Shown: piece after piece, positions 54,323 to 64,000 of the stretch
Layout: each line of letters starts with the position of its first letter
Numbering within the stretch: the first letter of the stretch is position 1
Assembly: GCF_017569925.1 (NCBI RefSeq)
Contig: NZ_CP050854.1
Location: 3,534,001-3,598,000 of the forward strand
Reading direction: 5' to 3'
DNA: 64,000 nt
Source: Brenneria izadpanahii
GTDB taxonomy: Bacteria > Pseudomonadota > Gammaproteobacteria > Enterobacterales > Enterobacteriaceae
Notes under the pieces: generated by a model
What the model was told of the DNA's origin: nothing
Databases searched by the model: none
The model's input: the letters and a program-made list of their open reading frames with translations, nothing else
Made by a program: the position numbers and the translations under genes

Positions 54323-54488
54323 TGATTACCCCTTAACAGGCTATCGTTTATTGCATTTTATTGCGGAATTACCCATTTTTTGCTTCCGCTCTCCCCATGA
54401 AGGTTCTCCATAAGTGGGATATGCCGCATCGGAGAATATTGCGTGCGCGATAAAGCCGTCATTGCCCCCTGCAAGCGGGTTGCGGCCG
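54323..54488 (-). other. 166-nt gap between cbiL and cbiM
   Basis: The only sizeable gap inside the otherwise overlapping cbiA-cbiP set. I looked for a B12 box or a cobalamin-riboswitch fold and for a gene on either strand and found none. A GGGG element and the cbiM ATG close it. It may carry an internal promoter for the cobalt transporter genes or an RNA processing site, but no motif proves this. Confidence 0.4.
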
Positions 54489-55199
54489 TCATTCGCTGCG
54501 CCACTGCTTATTCACTAGGATCGTGGAGAAATAGGGCAGCGGCTGGTCATCGGTTACCTGATCCAGCCGCCGCCAGCACTGTTCGCCCGGCAGCGAGGCA
54601 TCGGCCATCAGCAGAGCGTGTTCAAACAGATCCAGACGCGCCAGCAGCGAACGCACCTCGGCGAAACGGCCATAGACCTTCATCAGCACCACGCAGTCGT
54701 GGGTCAACAGCGCTTGCTCCAGATCCGCTTGCGGCGCGGTACAGGGCATTACCGCCAGCGACTGCTGTTCCATCGCCAGCGGCATTGCCGAACGCGCGGC
54801 GATCGCCGCAAACGAGGTCACGCCCGGCACAATTTCCAGCCACGGCTGGCGGCCGATGCGCGCCAACAGAAAAACCCAGGTGCTGAATAACATCGCGTCG
54901 CCGAGGGTAATAAACCCGACCTGCTTGCCGTTTGCGACCTCATCCGTCAGTTGCCGGGCGATATCATCCCAGACCGCTTCTTTCTCCGCGTTATCGGCGC
55001 TCATGGGGAAGTGATTGGTGCGGATCTCCGTCTTTGGCGACAAATATTCCCGGATGATGGAGAGCGCCAGACTATCGCCGCCTTTGCGCCCAGCCGGCGC
55101 ATAAAGAATATCGAGCTTGCCGATCAAACGGGCGGCGCGCACGGTGATCAAATCGCTGGCGCCGGGGCCGACGCCCAACGCATACAGTCTGCCGGTCAT
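54489..55199 (-). CDS. cbiL: Precorrin-2 / cobalt-factor II C20-methyltransferase
   Basis: 236 aa, SAM-dependent tetrapyrrole methylase. MTGRLYALGVGPGASDLITV at the N-terminus, FITLGDAMLFSTW near 97, EIVPGVTSFAAIAARSAMPL near 122. Adds the C20 methyl in the anaerobic (cobalt-early) route. Its ATG overlaps the cbiK stop by one base. Confidence 0.94.
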   Translation of the reverse strand: MTGRLYALGVGPGASDLITVRAARLIGKLDILYAPAGRKGGDSLALSIIREYLSPKTEIRTNHFPMSADNAEKEAVWDDIARQLTDEVANGKQVGFITLGDAMLFSTWVFLLARIGRQPWLEIVPGVTSFAAIAARSAMPLAMEQQSLAVMPCTAPQADLEQALLTHDCVVLMKVYGRFAEVRSLLARLDLFEHALLMADASLPGEQCWRRLDQVTDDQPLPYFSTILVNKQWRSE

Positions 55200-55993
55200 T
55201 ACGCCGCCTCCTGCTGTTTATCATTCAGCGCCGCGTCAAGATGACGGGCGAACATCTGGCGGATTTGCGGGTTCTCTCCCAGCCCTTGCAGCCAGCAACA
55301 GGTTTCGATTCCCGCCGCTTCCAACTGCGATTTCCACGAGCCCTCGTCGTCCGAGGCCATATCGTTGATGGCATGATCGCCGGCCACCAGCATCAGCGGC
55401 ATCAGGTGAACCTTGCGTATGCCCTGCCGTTGCAGACGCTGAACGATGTGACCGACTTCCGGGTAGCTTTCCACCGCGCCCACCAGCGCCGGAAAGTTGC
55501 GCGAGGCCATCAGGTGATCGAGACAGGCATAGGCGGAAAACGCGTGATGACTGGCGCCGTGCCCCATAAACACCACCCGTTCATCGGCGGCCAGCGGCGG
55601 CATCTGCGCCTGAAGCGCGTTCATCAACTGCTGGTAGTCATCAAAGCTGCTGAGCAACGGCGCGCCTAGCGCCAGCCGTTGAAAACGCGAACGATAGGCG
55701 CGCACTTCCGCCGCCACTTTTTCGTATTCATCGCCATTAATCACATGCAGCGATTGGATAGCCACATCCTGATAGCCTTCATCCGCCAGCCGTTGCAAAG
55801 CCTGAGCGGGGTTGTCAATCCGCACATCGTCGCGCTCGCGCAGCTTGCGGATAATCATTTCCGACGTAAAAGCCCGGAACAGGCGGCGATCGCCGTAACA
55901 GGACGACAAAAACCGTTCGCAGGCATCGATATTCTTTTCCCGCGTTTGCGGGTAACTGGTGCCAAAGCTAATAATCAACAGTGCTTTTTTCAT
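55199..55993 (-). CDS. cbiK: Sirohydrochlorin cobaltochelatase (anaerobic)
   Basis: 264 aa as in Salmonella. ALLIISFGTSYPQTREKNID at the N-terminus, the metal-binding His in VFMGHGASHHAFSAYACLD near 145, and LMLVAGDHAINDM near 205. Inserts Co2+ into sirohydrochlorin, marking the early-cobalt anaerobic pathway. The ATG at 55993 overlaps the cbiJ stop region; the longer frame to 56044 lies inside cbiJ. Confidence 0.95.
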   Translation of the reverse strand: MKKALLIISFGTSYPQTREKNIDACERFLSSCYGDRRLFRAFTSEMIIRKLRERDDVRIDNPAQALQRLADEGYQDVAIQSLHVINGDEYEKVAAEVRAYRSRFQRLALGAPLLSSFDDYQQLMNALQAQMPPLAADERVVFMGHGASHHAFSAYACLDHLMASRNFPALVGAVESYPEVGHIVQRLQRQGIRKVHLMPLMLVAGDHAINDMASDDEGSWKSQLEAAGIETCCWLQGLGENPQIRQMFARHLDAALNDKQQEAA

Positions 55994-55994
55994 T

Positions 55995-56792
55995 TTATGA
56001 TCCTCGTTGCGCCCGCCAGCAGGACAACTGCTCAAGGAACGCATCCAGCGAAGCGATGCGTTCCGCTGGCGCGGCGTCGTCTGTTATGACCGGGCGGCAT
56101 ATCACGATGCAGGGAATATTCAACGCCAGACAAGGAGCGACCTTTTGTTGATAGCCACCCGGCGCGCCGGATTCTTTGGTGATCATCGCATCGGGCCGGC
56201 AGTGCTCGTACAGCGCCTGATTAAACGCCGCGCCAAACGGCCCGCACTGGGCGATAATCTGCTCCACGCCCAGCCCCAGCGCTTCGCACTGCGCCAATAC
56301 CGCGGAGGTCGGCAATACCCGAACCAGCAGATACTTATCCGGCAAATTCCGCCGGTACTGCGCCAGATCTTTACTGCCGGTGGTCAACAGCACCCGCGGC
56401 CCAAGCCGGCGGGCGATCGCGCAGGCCGCGTCAAGGCTATCCACCTTATGCAGCAGCGGATGATCGATGGCGTCAATGTCGCTGGGGCGCTGATAGCGGG
56501 TCAGCCGCAGCCGCAGCCGGCTACAAGCGGCGGCCACGTTGTGATGCAGCACATCGGCGTAAGGATGGGAGGCGTCAATCACCCAGCGAATCCGATGCGC
56601 GGCGAGGTACTCCGCCATCGCGTCCTGATCCATGCGTCCGACCACCACTTCGCCGGCGATGTCGCCCGCCAGTTGTTTTCCCGTTTCCGTGGCGACGGAC
56701 AGGCGATAGGCTTCGCCCGCCGCATCCAGCGCCTGACAAATCAGCCGGGCATCGCTGGTGCCGCCGAAAACATGGATAGCCGGGCCGCTCAC
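55995..56792 (-). CDS. cbiJ: Cobalt-precorrin-6A reductase
   Basis: 265 aa from a GTG start at 56792 that overlaps the cbiH stop as GTGA; an ATG at 56834 would add 14 residues inside cbiH and is less likely. Motifs: AIHVFGGTSDARLICQALDA (nucleotide site), WVIDASHPYADVLHHNVAAA near 75, and DAMITKESGAPGGYQQKV near 205. NADH-dependent reduction of the corrin macrocycle. Confidence 0.9.
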   Translation of the reverse strand: MSGPAIHVFGGTSDARLICQALDAAGEAYRLSVATETGKQLAGDIAGEVVVGRMDQDAMAEYLAAHRIRWVIDASHPYADVLHHNVAAACSRLRLRLTRYQRPSDIDAIDHPLLHKVDSLDAACAIARRLGPRVLLTTGSKDLAQYRRNLPDKYLLVRVLPTSAVLAQCEALGLGVEQIIAQCGPFGAAFNQALYEHCRPDAMITKESGAPGGYQQKVAPCLALNIPCIVICRPVITDDAAPAERIASLDAFLEQLSCWRAQRGS

Positions 56793-57514
56793 AGCGCATA
56801 GCCTCTCGGGGTGATCATCAGTCCGTCGCGGCAATAGGTGGTTTTATTGCCGACGATCACCAGACTGGTCATATCCACCGGCGTGAAATCCATTTCGCCG
56901 AACGTGGTGATCCATTTTTCCTCTTTCTTACGTCCGGCGGCCTTAACCACGCCAACCGGCGTCTGCGGCGCGGTCCAGGGACTCATCAGCTCGAACGCCC
57001 GCGCCAGATGCCCTTCGCGGCCGCGGCTGCGCGGATTATAGAAACAGATAACAAAATCGGCCTGCGCGGCGGCAACGACGCGTTTTTCAATCACCGGCCA
57101 CGGCGTCAGCAAATCGCTCAGGCTGATATGGCAAAAATCGTGCATTAATGGCGCGCCCAGCAATGACGCCGCGGCGATGCTGGCGGTGATGCCGGCCACC
57201 AGTCGGACTTCCAGATCCAACTGTTGCTGGCTGACCAGTTCCAGCACCAGCCCGGCCATGCCGTAAATGCCGGCGTCGCCGCTGCTGATCAGCGCCACAT
57301 TTTGGCCGGCCTGCGCCAGATCGATAGCCGTCTGGCAGCGTTCGATCTCCTTGCACATGCCGGTTTTGATCACTTGCTTATCGCCGGTTAACGGCTTCAC
57401 CAGATGGGTATAGGTTTTGTAGCCCACCACGATGTCCGCCTCGCGGATGGCGGCAATGGCCTCCTGCGTCATCATAGATTCACTGCCCGGCCCAATGCCG
57501 ATTACGGTTAACAT
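56789..57514 (-). CDS. cbiH: Cobalt-precorrin-3B C17-methyltransferase
   Basis: 241 aa tetrapyrrole methylase. [20 protein letters not shown] at the start, LISSGDAGIYGMAGLVLEL near 76, and FVICFYNPRSRGREGHLARA near 155. Ring contraction and C17 methylation. The start shares one base with the cbiG stop. Confidence 0.95.
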   Translation of the reverse strand: MLTVIGIGPGSESMMTQEAIAAIREADIVVGYKTYTHLVKPLTGDKQVIKTGMCKEIERCQTAIDLAQAGQNVALISSGDAGIYGMAGLVLELVSQQQLDLEVRLVAGITASIAAASLLGAPLMHDFCHISLSDLLTPWPVIEKRVVAAAQADFVICFYNPRSRGREGHLARAFELMSPWTAPQTPVGVVKAAGRKKEEKWITTFGEMDFTPVDMTSLVIVGNKTTYCRDGLMITPRGYAL

Positions 57515-58569
57515 TAATGCGATACTCCCAGGGTAATGGTGACCCCCTGCTGACGCAGGGTATTGCCGACCAGCTTGCCGTCGCTCATCAGCCAGGCGAC
57601 CGGTTGTGAAACGCTGCCGACGCCGACGGTTCGGCGTACAAATTCAGAAGCGGGAAAGCGTTGTTCATGCGGGCTGAGCTCATCAACGCTGAACAACTCG
57701 AAGGGAACCCGCCAGCGCTGCGCCAACTGGTTCAACGCGGGTTCATCCCGCTTGATGGCGGCGCTGCCGATGGCGCGCAACGCCAGCGGATCAAAATGGT
57801 TTTCCGCCAGCTGCTGCGACAGCAGCGCAACCAGCGTCTGCAACGAGGTCGCCCGGCGGCAGCCGATGCCCGCCACCACGCGCTTCGGCACCAGCTTGAA
57901 AGTCGGCAGGGGAAGTTCGGGCAAGGCGTCGCGCAGCGTAACGCACACCAGCGCATCCAGCGGCGGCAACGACTCCAGACTCTCCACCGAAATAAAACCG
58001 CGCACATCGCAGCTTGACCGCGCTTCACGCAAGGGCTCATCCCACCACAGGCCGACCTTGCGATCGCTGACCAGCATGTGATTCACCACTTTCACCGCAT
58101 GGCGAAAATCCTGCATTTCCGCATCCAGCCGCACCGCCAGCGTATCCAGCGCCGCCATCTGATTGACATCCGTGGCGGTGGTGATCACCGGATCGGCGCC
58201 CAGCACCCCCGCCAGATAGCGGGTCAACGCGTTGGCGCCGCCGACATGACCGGAGAGCAGGCTGATAACATGCCGTCCCTGCTCGTCAATCACCACCACG
58301 GCCGGATCGGTCATCTTATCGCTGACCAGCGGCGCGATGGCTCGCACCGTGATGCCGGTAGCGCCCACCACAATCAGCGCGCTATAGCTTTTGAACGCTT
58401 CGCGCAGCGTGTCGCCGAAGCTGCCGTTAAACGCCGTGAAACCGGGCTCCAGCAGCTTTTCGCTGGTGAAACAGGTCAGCGGCAAATGCGTTTGCAAGCG
58501 CCGGGCCAAACGCACGCCGCCGGGCGTCAGACAGAAAACGGCGATCGATTCAGGCTTGACGGTATTCAT
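57514..58569 (-). CDS. cbiG: Cobalt-precorrin-5A hydrolase
   Basis: 351 aa, same as Salmonella, whose start [10 protein letters not shown] it matches. N-terminal [20 protein letters not shown], middle [20 protein letters not shown], and C-terminal [16 protein letters not shown] plus [20 protein letters not shown]. Opens the delta-lactone and releases acetaldehyde from C20. The frame is open to 58611; the ATG at 58569 overlaps cbiF by 20 nt. Confidence 0.95.
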   Translation of the reverse strand: MNTVKPESIAVFCLTPGGVRLARRLQTHLPLTCFTSEKLLEPGFTAFNGSFGDTLREAFKSYSALIVVGATGITVRAIAPLVSDKMTDPAVVVIDEQGRHVISLLSGHVGGANALTRYLAGVLGADPVITTATDVNQMAALDTLAVRLDAEMQDFRHAVKVVNHMLVSDRKVGLWWDEPLREARSSCDVRGFISVESLESLPPLDALVCVTLRDALPELPLPTFKLVPKRVVAGIGCRRATSLQTLVALLSQQLAENHFDPLALRAIGSAAIKRDEPALNQLAQRWRVPFELFSVDELSPHEQRFPASEFVRRTVGVGSVSQPVAWLMSDGKLVGNTLRQQGVTITLGVSH

Positions 58570-59359
58570 GGCTAAACTCCGCGTCATAGAGTCTGGAATA
58601 GTGGTATTCATCGCCCAGGAAGGCGCCGACCAGAATCAGCGCCGTTTTACGAATGGCCGCGGCCTGCACCCGTTCCGCGATGTCGGCCAGCGTGCCGCGT
58701 ACCGTGCGGCTTTCCGGCCAAGTGGCTTTGTACACCACCGCAACCGGCGTGGTAGCCGGATAACCGCCGGCGGTCAGCCGCTCCACCACCCCGCCGATAT
58801 TCTGTACCGACAGGAAAATCGCCATTGATGTCTGGTGTGCGGCAAAGGCTTCCAGCTGTTCCAGCGGCGGCATCGGCGTACGCCCTTCGATACGGGTGAT
58901 CACCAGACTCTGCGCCACTTCCGGCACGGTGTACTCCACGCCGAGCTGCGCCGCCGCGCCCAGAAACGCGCTCACGCCGGGAACGGAAACGAAGCCGATA
59001 TTCTGTTGCGCCAGCGCTTCGCTCTGCTCGCGGATCGATCCGTACAGCGAAAGATCGCCGGTTTGCAGTCTCACCACCAGCTTGCCCGCGCGCGAACTAT
59101 CCGCCATCAGCGATACAATCTGCTCCAGCGTCATCCCGGCGCTGTCGTAACACGCCGCCTGCGGCCGGCAGTAGTCGAGTAGCTCGGTGTTAATCAACGA
59201 TCCGGCGTAGATCACTACGTCGGCCTGCTGCAATAAACGGTAGCCTTTAAGCGTAATCAGCTCGCGGTCGCCCGGCCCCGCGCCCACAAACCAGATTTTG
59301 CGGGGATCAAACGTGCGCTGTTGTGTAGCCTGTTGCTGTGTCTCTTCATACTCAGACAT
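58550..59359 (-). CDS. cbiF: Cobalt-precorrin-4 C11-methyltransferase
   Basis: 269 aa tetrapyrrole methylase: [20 protein letters not shown] near 22, [13 protein letters not shown] near 50, [16 protein letters not shown] near 103. Its N-terminal tail of about 18 Gln/Thr-rich residues is longer than in Salmonella. Overlaps cbiT by 8 nt. Confidence 0.94.
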   Translation of the reverse strand: MSEYEETQQQATQQRTFDPRKIWFVGAGPGDRELITLKGYRLLQQADVVIYAGSLINTELLDYCRPQAACYDSAGMTLEQIVSLMADSSRAGKLVVRLQTGDLSLYGSIREQSEALAQQNIGFVSVPGVSAFLGAAAQLGVEYTVPEVAQSLVITRIEGRTPMPPLEQLEAFAAHQTSMAIFLSVQNIGGVVERLTAGGYPATTPVAVVYKATWPESRTVRGTLADIAERVQAAAIRKTALILVGAFLGDEYHYSRLYDAEFSHEYRQA

Positions 59360-59921
59360 GTGTTCCCTCCTTGCAGCAGGAAATAAGATAGGTAGGATTA
59401 TTCGGTTTAAAATAATGACCGCCGCCGAGCGGCGTCAGAGACGAAACCTGGAGTTGCATACACGCCAGCGACGCGACATTCAGCGACTGCAAATGCGTCA
59501 GCGCCGTATTGAGGTTATCCAGCAGAATAAAGGTCAGCGCCAGTCGGCCGCCGGGATGTAAATGCGCCAAAGACCAGTCGATAAGTTCCGTCAGCTGTCC
59601 GCCGCTGCCGCCGATAAATACCGCATCCGCCATCAGTTCCAGCGGTAACGGCGCCGCGCCGGCGATAATCTCCACATTGCCGCAATCGAACCGCCGGCGA
59701 TTCTCTTCAATCAGCGCCAGCGCCGCCGGATTGCGTTCAATCGCGGTCACCTGAAGATGCGGAAAACGCAGCGCCGCTTCCAGCGACACGCTGCCGGTGC
59801 CCGCGCCGACGTCAATCAGGCGCTGAGCGCCCGTCAGTTCCAGCCGTTCCAGCGCCAGCAGCCGCACCGCTTCTTTGGTCATCGGCACCCGCTGGCCGCG
59901 CAAAAATTCATCGTCATTCAT
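59352..59921 (-). CDS. cbiT: Cobalt-precorrin-6B C15-methyltransferase (decarboxylating)
   Basis: 189 aa class I SAM methyltransferase: [16 protein letters not shown], motif [19 protein letters not shown] near 36, [17 protein letters not shown], and [19 protein letters not shown] near 98. C15 methylation and C12 decarboxylation; CbiE performs the C5 step. Overlaps cbiE by 8 nt. Confidence 0.94.
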   Translation of the reverse strand: MNDDEFLRGQRVPMTKEAVRLLALERLELTGAQRLIDVGAGTGSVSLEAALRFPHLQVTAIERNPAALALIEENRRRFDCGNVEIIAGAAPLPLELMADAVFIGGSGGQLTELIDWSLAHLHPGGRLALTFILLDNLNTALTHLQSLNVASLACMQLQVSSLTPLGGGHYFKPNNPTYLISCCKEGTHV

Positions 59922-60513
59922 TGAGGATCACCACCACATTCATGTCATAGCGTTGCGCCACCTTCTCCGGCGGCAGGCGATGGATACGTTCATCCGGCAG
60001 CGACAGGTTTTCGCCGATAATCAGCGTGCGCGTCAGGTTTCGTTGCAGGATGGCGTCGGCGATGGCCCGCGGCCCGATAGTTTTGTCGGTCACCATCGCC
60101 ACCTTGTCGTGTTGCAGGATCCAATCGAAATCCGGCGTGCGTCCGTGGCTGCTGGCGAGATAAATATCATTCATATCCAGCGCGACGCGGGCGCACAGAT
60201 ACTGCACGGCGCTGATGCCGGGCACGATCAGCAGTTCATCCGCGGCGAAATGGGCGGACAGACGCTTGCCGATGCCGTACAGCAAGGGATCGCCGGAGGC
60301 GAGCACCGCCACCTGACGGGATTTATGCTCTTCAAGCCACGCCAGCAGCCCGTCGATATCGGCATCCAGTTTGCGGGTCCGGCCGGTAAAGTCAGGAAAC
60401 AGCGCCAGATGACGCGCCCCGCCGACCAGGATGTCGGCGGCGGCGATCGCCTGCCGCGCTTGCGGCGTCAGATGCGCCAGAGAACCGGGGCCAATGCCCA
60501 CCACCACAATCAT
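59914..60513 (-). CDS. cbiE: Cobalt-precorrin-7 C5-methyltransferase
   Basis: 199 aa tetrapyrrole methylase: [40 protein letters not shown] near 68, and [18 protein letters not shown] near 94. Overlaps cbiD by 4 nt (ATGA). Confidence 0.94.
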   Translation of the reverse strand: MIVVVGIGPGSLAHLTPQARQAIAAADILVGGARHLALFPDFTGRTRKLDADIDGLLAWLEEHKSRQVAVLASGDPLLYGIGKRLSAHFAADELLIVPGISAVQYLCARVALDMNDIYLASSHGRTPDFDWILQHDKVAMVTDKTIGPRAIADAILQRNLTRTLIIGENLSLPDERIHRLPPEKVAQRYDMNVVVILNE

Positions 60514-61661
60514 CGCAGCGCCTCCACGATATCGGCCAGCGGCCGGTTGGCTCCCAGCACCTGGTTATCAAACGAGAACAGAATGGCGTCGACGCACGGC
60601 GGATCGTTGGAGAAGCGCATCATCTCGTTTACCCGTTCGCAAATGCGCCCGGCGATGCGGTGATACACCGCCTGCAGGCCGTGTTGCGCAATCACTTCCA
60701 TCGCCGCTTCGGTGGTATCGCACTGATTGACCGCCAGCAAAACATCCTGGGAGGCGCCCATCAGCGCCAGATTGGCGATCAGGGTTTCCATGCGCCCGTC
60801 GGCGATATGGCTGTGGGTGTGGAAAATCCCCGCCGCCACCTTGACCAGCTTGCCGGGATGGCCGATCAACGCCACATGGCGGAATTTAAGCCGCACGGTT
60901 TCCTGCAACATGTAGCCGACAAAGTTGCTCATGGTCACCACCCGCTGTCCATCCAGCCCAAGCTGTTCGCGCACGAACCGCTCGCCGTGATTGCCGGGCA
61001 CCAGAATGACCCGATCTTCGCCGTCGGCGCGCTTCATTTCCAACTCCAGCGCCAGCGAGCGTTTCCAGCTCTCTTCCGACATCGGCGTCACGATGCCGGT
61101 AGTGCCGATGATGGAGATCCCGCCGAGGATCCCCAGGCGTCCGTTGTAGGTTTTCTTCGCCCGCTCTTCGCCTTCCGGGGCGAAAATTTCTATTTCCGCG
61201 CCGCGCGTCGGGCCGATCGCCTCGCGCACCGCCGCTTCAATGGTTTGCAACGGCGTGCGATTAATCGCCGGGCCGCCGACCGGCAGGCCAATGCCTTTAC
61301 GCGTGACGGTGCCCACGCCTTCCCCGCCGCGAATATGAATATCGCCGTGATCGCACAGGGTGACGCGGGCGAAAATCAGCATGCCGTGCGTGGCGTCCAC
61401 ATCGTCCCCGCCGTCTTTGCGGATCGCCGCCGTCGCCTGCCGGCCTTCAATCAACGGTTGTTCGACGTTGAGATACAGCGTCACGCCGGAGGGAGTGACG
61501 ATGGAAACCTGATCGATCACCTGCTGGCGCAGCGCCATCAGCGCCGCCACCTTGGCCGCGGCGGTCGCGCATGAGCCGGTGGTGTAGCCTTTACGGTACT
61601 GCTTGCCGTTGCGCCAGACGCTGTCCAGCGTCATTGCCGGCTTTTGCGAATCGGCGTTCAC
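60510..61661 (-). CDS. cbiD: Cobalt-precorrin-5B C1-methyltransferase
   Basis: 383 aa from a GTG at 61661 that overlaps the cbiC stop as GTGA and has GGGAGG four nt upstream; an ATG nine codons downstream (61634) is the alternative. Typical [20 protein letters not shown] near 24, [20 protein letters not shown] near 178, and [13 protein letters not shown] near 215. SAM-dependent methylation at C1. Confidence 0.93.
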   Translation of the reverse strand: MNADSQKPAMTLDSVWRNGKQYRKGYTTGSCATAAAKVAALMALRQQVIDQVSIVTPSGVTLYLNVEQPLIEGRQATAAIRKDGGDDVDATHGMLIFARVTLCDHGDIHIRGGEGVGTVTRKGIGLPVGGPAINRTPLQTIEAAVREAIGPTRGAEIEIFAPEGEERAKKTYNGRLGILGGISIIGTTGIVTPMSEESWKRSLALELEMKRADGEDRVILVPGNHGERFVREQLGLDGQRVVTMSNFVGYMLQETVRLKFRHVALIGHPGKLVKVAAGIFHTHSHIADGRMETLIANLALMGASQDVLLAVNQCDTTEAAMEVIAQHGLQAVYHRIAGRICERVNEMMRFSNDPPCVDAILFSFDNQVLGANRPLADIVEALR

Positions 61662-62302
61662 CGTTCCTCCCGCATGCGATACAAAACGGCATTGACGATG
61701 GCGGCCGCCACATTGCTGCCGCCCTTGCGGCCGCGCGCGGCAATGCACGGCAGCGCACTATTGATCAGCGCCTCCTTCGACTCCGCCGCCCCGACAAACC
61801 CTACCGGCACGCCGATAACCGCCAGCGCCGAGGCCGGTTTTTCCGCGGAATGTTCCAACAGCCGGAACAGCGCGGTAGGCGCATTGCCGAACACAAACAG
61901 CTTGCTGCCCGGCTCTTCCAGCGCCACATCCACCGCCGCCATCGAGCGCGTCATATTCCCGGCCTTCGCCCGCTCGACCACGCGCGCATCGCTGATAAAG
62001 CAGCGGCACTCGCAGCCCAGTTTCGCCAGCAGCGTTTTATTGATGCCCGACAGCGCCATAGTGGTATCGGTGTACAGCGTGCAGCCGGCGCGCAGGCCGT
62101 CGGCGATCCGCGTCACCACCTCCGGCGAGAAATGCAGGGTGTCCAGCCAGTCGAAATCCGCCGTGGTGTGGATCACCCGCTTAACGATCGCTTCGCGATC
62201 CGCATCGGCGAAACGGTAATCGGGCCGCTCGCTGGCGATGATGTCGCCGATAATGACAAAACTTTGCCGTTCGATGTCCTGCGGCTGCTGAAGATAGTTC
62301 AT
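61658..62302 (-). CDS. cbiC: Cobalt-precorrin-8 methylmutase
   Basis: 214 aa. Moves the methyl from C11 to C12 to form cobyrinic acid. Catalytic His in [20 protein letters not shown] near 45, [12 protein letters not shown] near 82, [13 protein letters not shown] near 140. The gene lies 11 nt after cbiB. Confidence 0.94.
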   Translation of the reverse strand: MNYLQQPQDIERQSFVIIGDIIASERPDYRFADADREAIVKRVIHTTADFDWLDTLHFSPEVVTRIADGLRAGCTLYTDTTMALSGINKTLLAKLGCECRCFISDARVVERAKAGNMTRSMAAVDVALEEPGSKLFVFGNAPTALFRLLEHSAEKPASALAVIGVPVGFVGAAESKEALINSALPCIAARGRKGGSNVAAAIVNAVLYRMREER

Positions 62303-62313
62303 GTGTCCGTTCC

Positions 62314-63282
62314 TTATGCCGTCATGACCGACAGCAGAAAATACGCGGCGCTAAACAGCATCAAGGCCAGTAAGGAAGCGACCTTCATCAAATTGATGCT
62401 GCGCGGGATATCGTTCAGGGTAATCTCCCGGCGTTCATCGCCGATCCAGGGTTTCTCCACCCGCTCGCCGAAATAGTTGTTCGGCCCGCCAAGCCGTACC
62501 CCCAACGCGCCGGCTACCGTGGCTTCCGACCAGGCGCAGTTGGGGCTGGAGTGCTGATAACGATCGCGCCAGCCGATGCGCCATGCCTGCCGGTAATCAT
62601 CCTTCAGCAGCCAGGCCGCCGCGCTCAGCAGCAGCCACCCCAACCGGGCGGGGATATAGTTCGCCAGATCGTCCATCCGGGCGGAAACATAGCCGATCGA
62701 CCGGTACTTCGAATTTTTGTAACCCACCATCGAATCCAGGGTATTCACCGCTTTGTAGGCCATCGCCAACGGCGCGCCGCCCAGCAGCAGGAAAAACAGC
62801 GGCGCAATCACGCCGTCGATACTGTTCTCCGCCACGGTTTCCACCACCGCCCGGGTGATTTGCGGTTTTTCAAGCTGCGAAGTATCGCGCCCGACGATCC
62901 ATGAGAGCTGTCGGCGGCTCTCTTCCAGCGTTCCGTGCCGCAATGCCTGATGAACCGCCAGCGCCGCATCGCTCAGGCAACGCCCCGCCAGACAGGTGTA
63001 AATCATCCACACTTCCGCCAGCCAGCCGAGCCACGGCTGGATCGCCGTCAGCAGCGCCAAAACGCCCCAGCTGACTCCCCAGGCGATGCCCACCACGGCC
63101 AGCCACAGCAATCCGCCGCCCAGCTTAAGCGCCCGTTCGCTGCGGCAGCAGGCGCGAATGCCCCGTTGCAGCCAGGCGATCAGATTGCCGATCCAGCGCA
63201 CCGGATGCGGCCAATGCGGGGGATCGCCCAGCCAATAATCAAGTAAAAAAGCGACGAGCCAGGCCGCCAGCGTCAAGGTCAT
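62314..63282 (-). CDS. cbiB: Adenosylcobinamide-phosphate synthase
   Basis: 322 aa membrane protein attaching the aminopropanol (phosphate) arm to cobyric acid. Starts MTLTLAAWLVAFLLDYWLGD, PVRWIGNLIAWLQRG, then AVVETVAENSIDGVIAPLFF near 137 and the terminal GGPNNYFGERVEKPWIGDER. The ATG at 63282 overlaps the cbiA stop (ATGA); the longer frame lies inside cbiA. Confidence 0.94.
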   Translation of the reverse strand: MTLTLAAWLVAFLLDYWLGDPPHWPHPVRWIGNLIAWLQRGIRACCRSERALKLGGGLLWLAVVGIAWGVSWGVLALLTAIQPWLGWLAEVWMIYTCLAGRCLSDAALAVHQALRHGTLEESRRQLSWIVGRDTSQLEKPQITRAVVETVAENSIDGVIAPLFFLLLGGAPLAMAYKAVNTLDSMVGYKNSKYRSIGYVSARMDDLANYIPARLGWLLLSAAAWLLKDDYRQAWRIGWRDRYQHSSPNCAWSEATVAGALGVRLGGPNNYFGERVEKPWIGDERREITLNDIPRSINLMKVASLLALMLFSAAYFLLSVMTA

Positions 63283-64000
63283 AGCGGCCTCCGGGCGGCG
63301 GAAAGCCAGCGATCGAGCACGCCGGGACGCTGGGCGAAATGAATATGCAGATAGCCGGCATAGGTCTGATCGAGCTGATAACCGCCCTGCCACTGCTGGA
63401 TCACGGCGCCGTCGCGGGATTTGGCGCAGTCGAAGACGGGAGATAGCGACGTGGAAAAATCGGAGTAATGGAATTCATGACCGCGCAGGATCTCGCCCGC
63501 CGCCGCCAGCAGCGTATCCTGCTTCGCCTGCGCCTGACAGTAGCCAAAGCGGGTCAGCCGTTTTCCCATCCGGCTTTCGCCGGGCAGAATCCCCGTCATG
63601 GCATGACGCTGTCCATCAGGGGTAGTCAGCCCCGATCCCAGATACATCAGGCCGCCGCATTCGGCATACAGCGGGATCCGGCGCTGATGCGCCCGATGCA
63701 GGGCGCGGTGCATCGCGGTATTGGCCGCCAGCTGCGGCGCGTAGATTTCCGGATAGCCGCCGCCGATATAAATCATCCGGCAGTCGGGAAGCTGGCGATC
63801 GTAAAGCGGGCTGAAACGCTGAATACGTACCCCGGCCTGCTCCAGCAGATCCAGATTGTCCGGATAGTAAAAGTTGAAGGCTTCGTCATCGGCCAGCGCC
63901 AGCGTCAGACCGTCGGCCAGTTCGGGCGCCGGCAAAGCGGGCGCTTCGCCGTCGGGGAATACCGTGTTGCCGCACAGCGCCAGCAGACGGTCTACTTCGA
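63279..64000 (-). CDS. cbiA: Cobyrinic acid a,c-diamide synthase, N-terminus cut by window edge
   Basis: The last 239 residues of an enzyme that is about 460 aa in Salmonella. The glutaminase-like domain is visible: LALADDEAFNFYYPDNLDLL, MIYIGGGYPEIYAPQLAAN, and the catalytic Cys in IPLYAECGGLMYLGSG. It amidates the a and c side chains of cobyrinic acid. First gene of the operon in Salmonella; the cobalamin riboswitch expected before it would lie outside this window. Confidence 0.93.
   Translation of the reverse strand, partial: EVDRLLALCGNTVFPDGEAPALPAPELADGLTLALADDEAFNFYYPDNLDLLEQAGVRIQRFSPLYDRQLPDCRMIYIGGGYPEIYAPQLAANTAMHRALHRAHQRRIPLYAECGGLMYLGSGLTTPDGQRHAMTGILPGESRMGKRLTRFGYCQAQAKQDTLLAAAGEILRGHEFHYSDFSTSLSPVFDCAKSRDGAVIQQWQGGYQLDQTYAGYLHIHFAQRPGVLDRWLSAARRPL

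Noticed and set aside
54323-54488. Cobalamin riboswitch before cbiM
   Set aside because: No B12 box-like sequence or typical multi-stem fold could be made out; such an element is expected before cbiA, beyond the window.
60660-62476. Two plus-strand open frames of about 300 codons in the cbi region
   Set aside because: They lie opposite cbiD and cbiC, which have clear family motifs; the products are Arg/His/Gln-rich shadows.

Overview
The window reads as a chromosomal segment of a gamma-proteobacterium of the Enterobacterales. The DkgB, YdhP, SsuABC, TauABC and Cbi/Cob proteins are close to what I remember of the E. coli and Salmonella proteins, and gene order in the cobalamin operon is that of Salmonella. 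The G+C-rich coding style and a family of C/G-rich palindromic intergenic repeats would fit a Pectobacteriaceae-like genome (Brenneria, Pectobacterium, Dickeya), but that placement is a guess. No rRNA, tRNA, CRISPR array, insertion sequence or phage gene was seen. Both window edges cut a gene: an ABC ATPase on the left and cbiA on the right.

Layout. 1-5.1 kb: a carbohydrate ABC importer (minus strand) divergent from a ROK regulator, with a perfect palindrome between them. 5.2-10.2 kb: a GntR/FCD regulator, a glutamate-type amino-acid importer with two permeases but no ATPase, and a divergent SHMT-fold PLP enzyme. 10.4-12.6 kb: dkgB and ydhP. 12.6-18.2 kb (minus): a MetQ-like binding protein, an aryl-CoA ligase and a four-subunit 2-oxoacid:ferredoxin oxidoreductase. 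18.8-22 kb: a creatininase-family protein and a Tsr/Tar-like chemoreceptor with a sigma-28-type promoter.

22.3-35.7 kb is the most interesting part: an organosulfonate island. A minus-strand operon, ssuA-ssuC-ssuB-islA-islB, puts an alkanesulfonate importer directly upstream of a glycyl-radical enzyme of the isethionate sulfite-lyase type and its activase. Divergent from it, a second SsuA-like binding protein is coupled to SauS-like (CoA-acylating sulfoacetaldehyde dehydrogenase) and SauT-like (sulfoacetate-CoA ligase) genes. Convergent with that is tauABC. The oxygen-dependent desulfonation genes that normally go with these importers (ssuD, ssuE, tauD) are absent from the window. The parts suggest anaerobic C2-sulfonate use: sulfoacetate to sulfoacetyl-CoA to sulfoacetaldehyde to isethionate to acetaldehyde plus sulfite. 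No sulfoacetaldehyde reductase was found here.

35.9-40.4 kb: a CSS-motif EAL phosphodiesterase, a decayed stretch (outer-membrane barrel remnant, frameshifted SMR transporter), a LysE-family exporter and a LysR regulator. 40.5-46.5 kb: an RpiR regulator and a spermidine/putrescine-type ABC importer leading into an M24-fold protein whose metal ligands look lost. 46.9-64 kb: the anaerobic cobalamin operon from cbiA to cbiP plus cobU-cobS-cobC-cobT, read on the minus strand and mostly with overlapping genes. It is interrupted only by a 166-nt gap after cbiL and a roughly 400-nt repeat array between cbiP and cobU.
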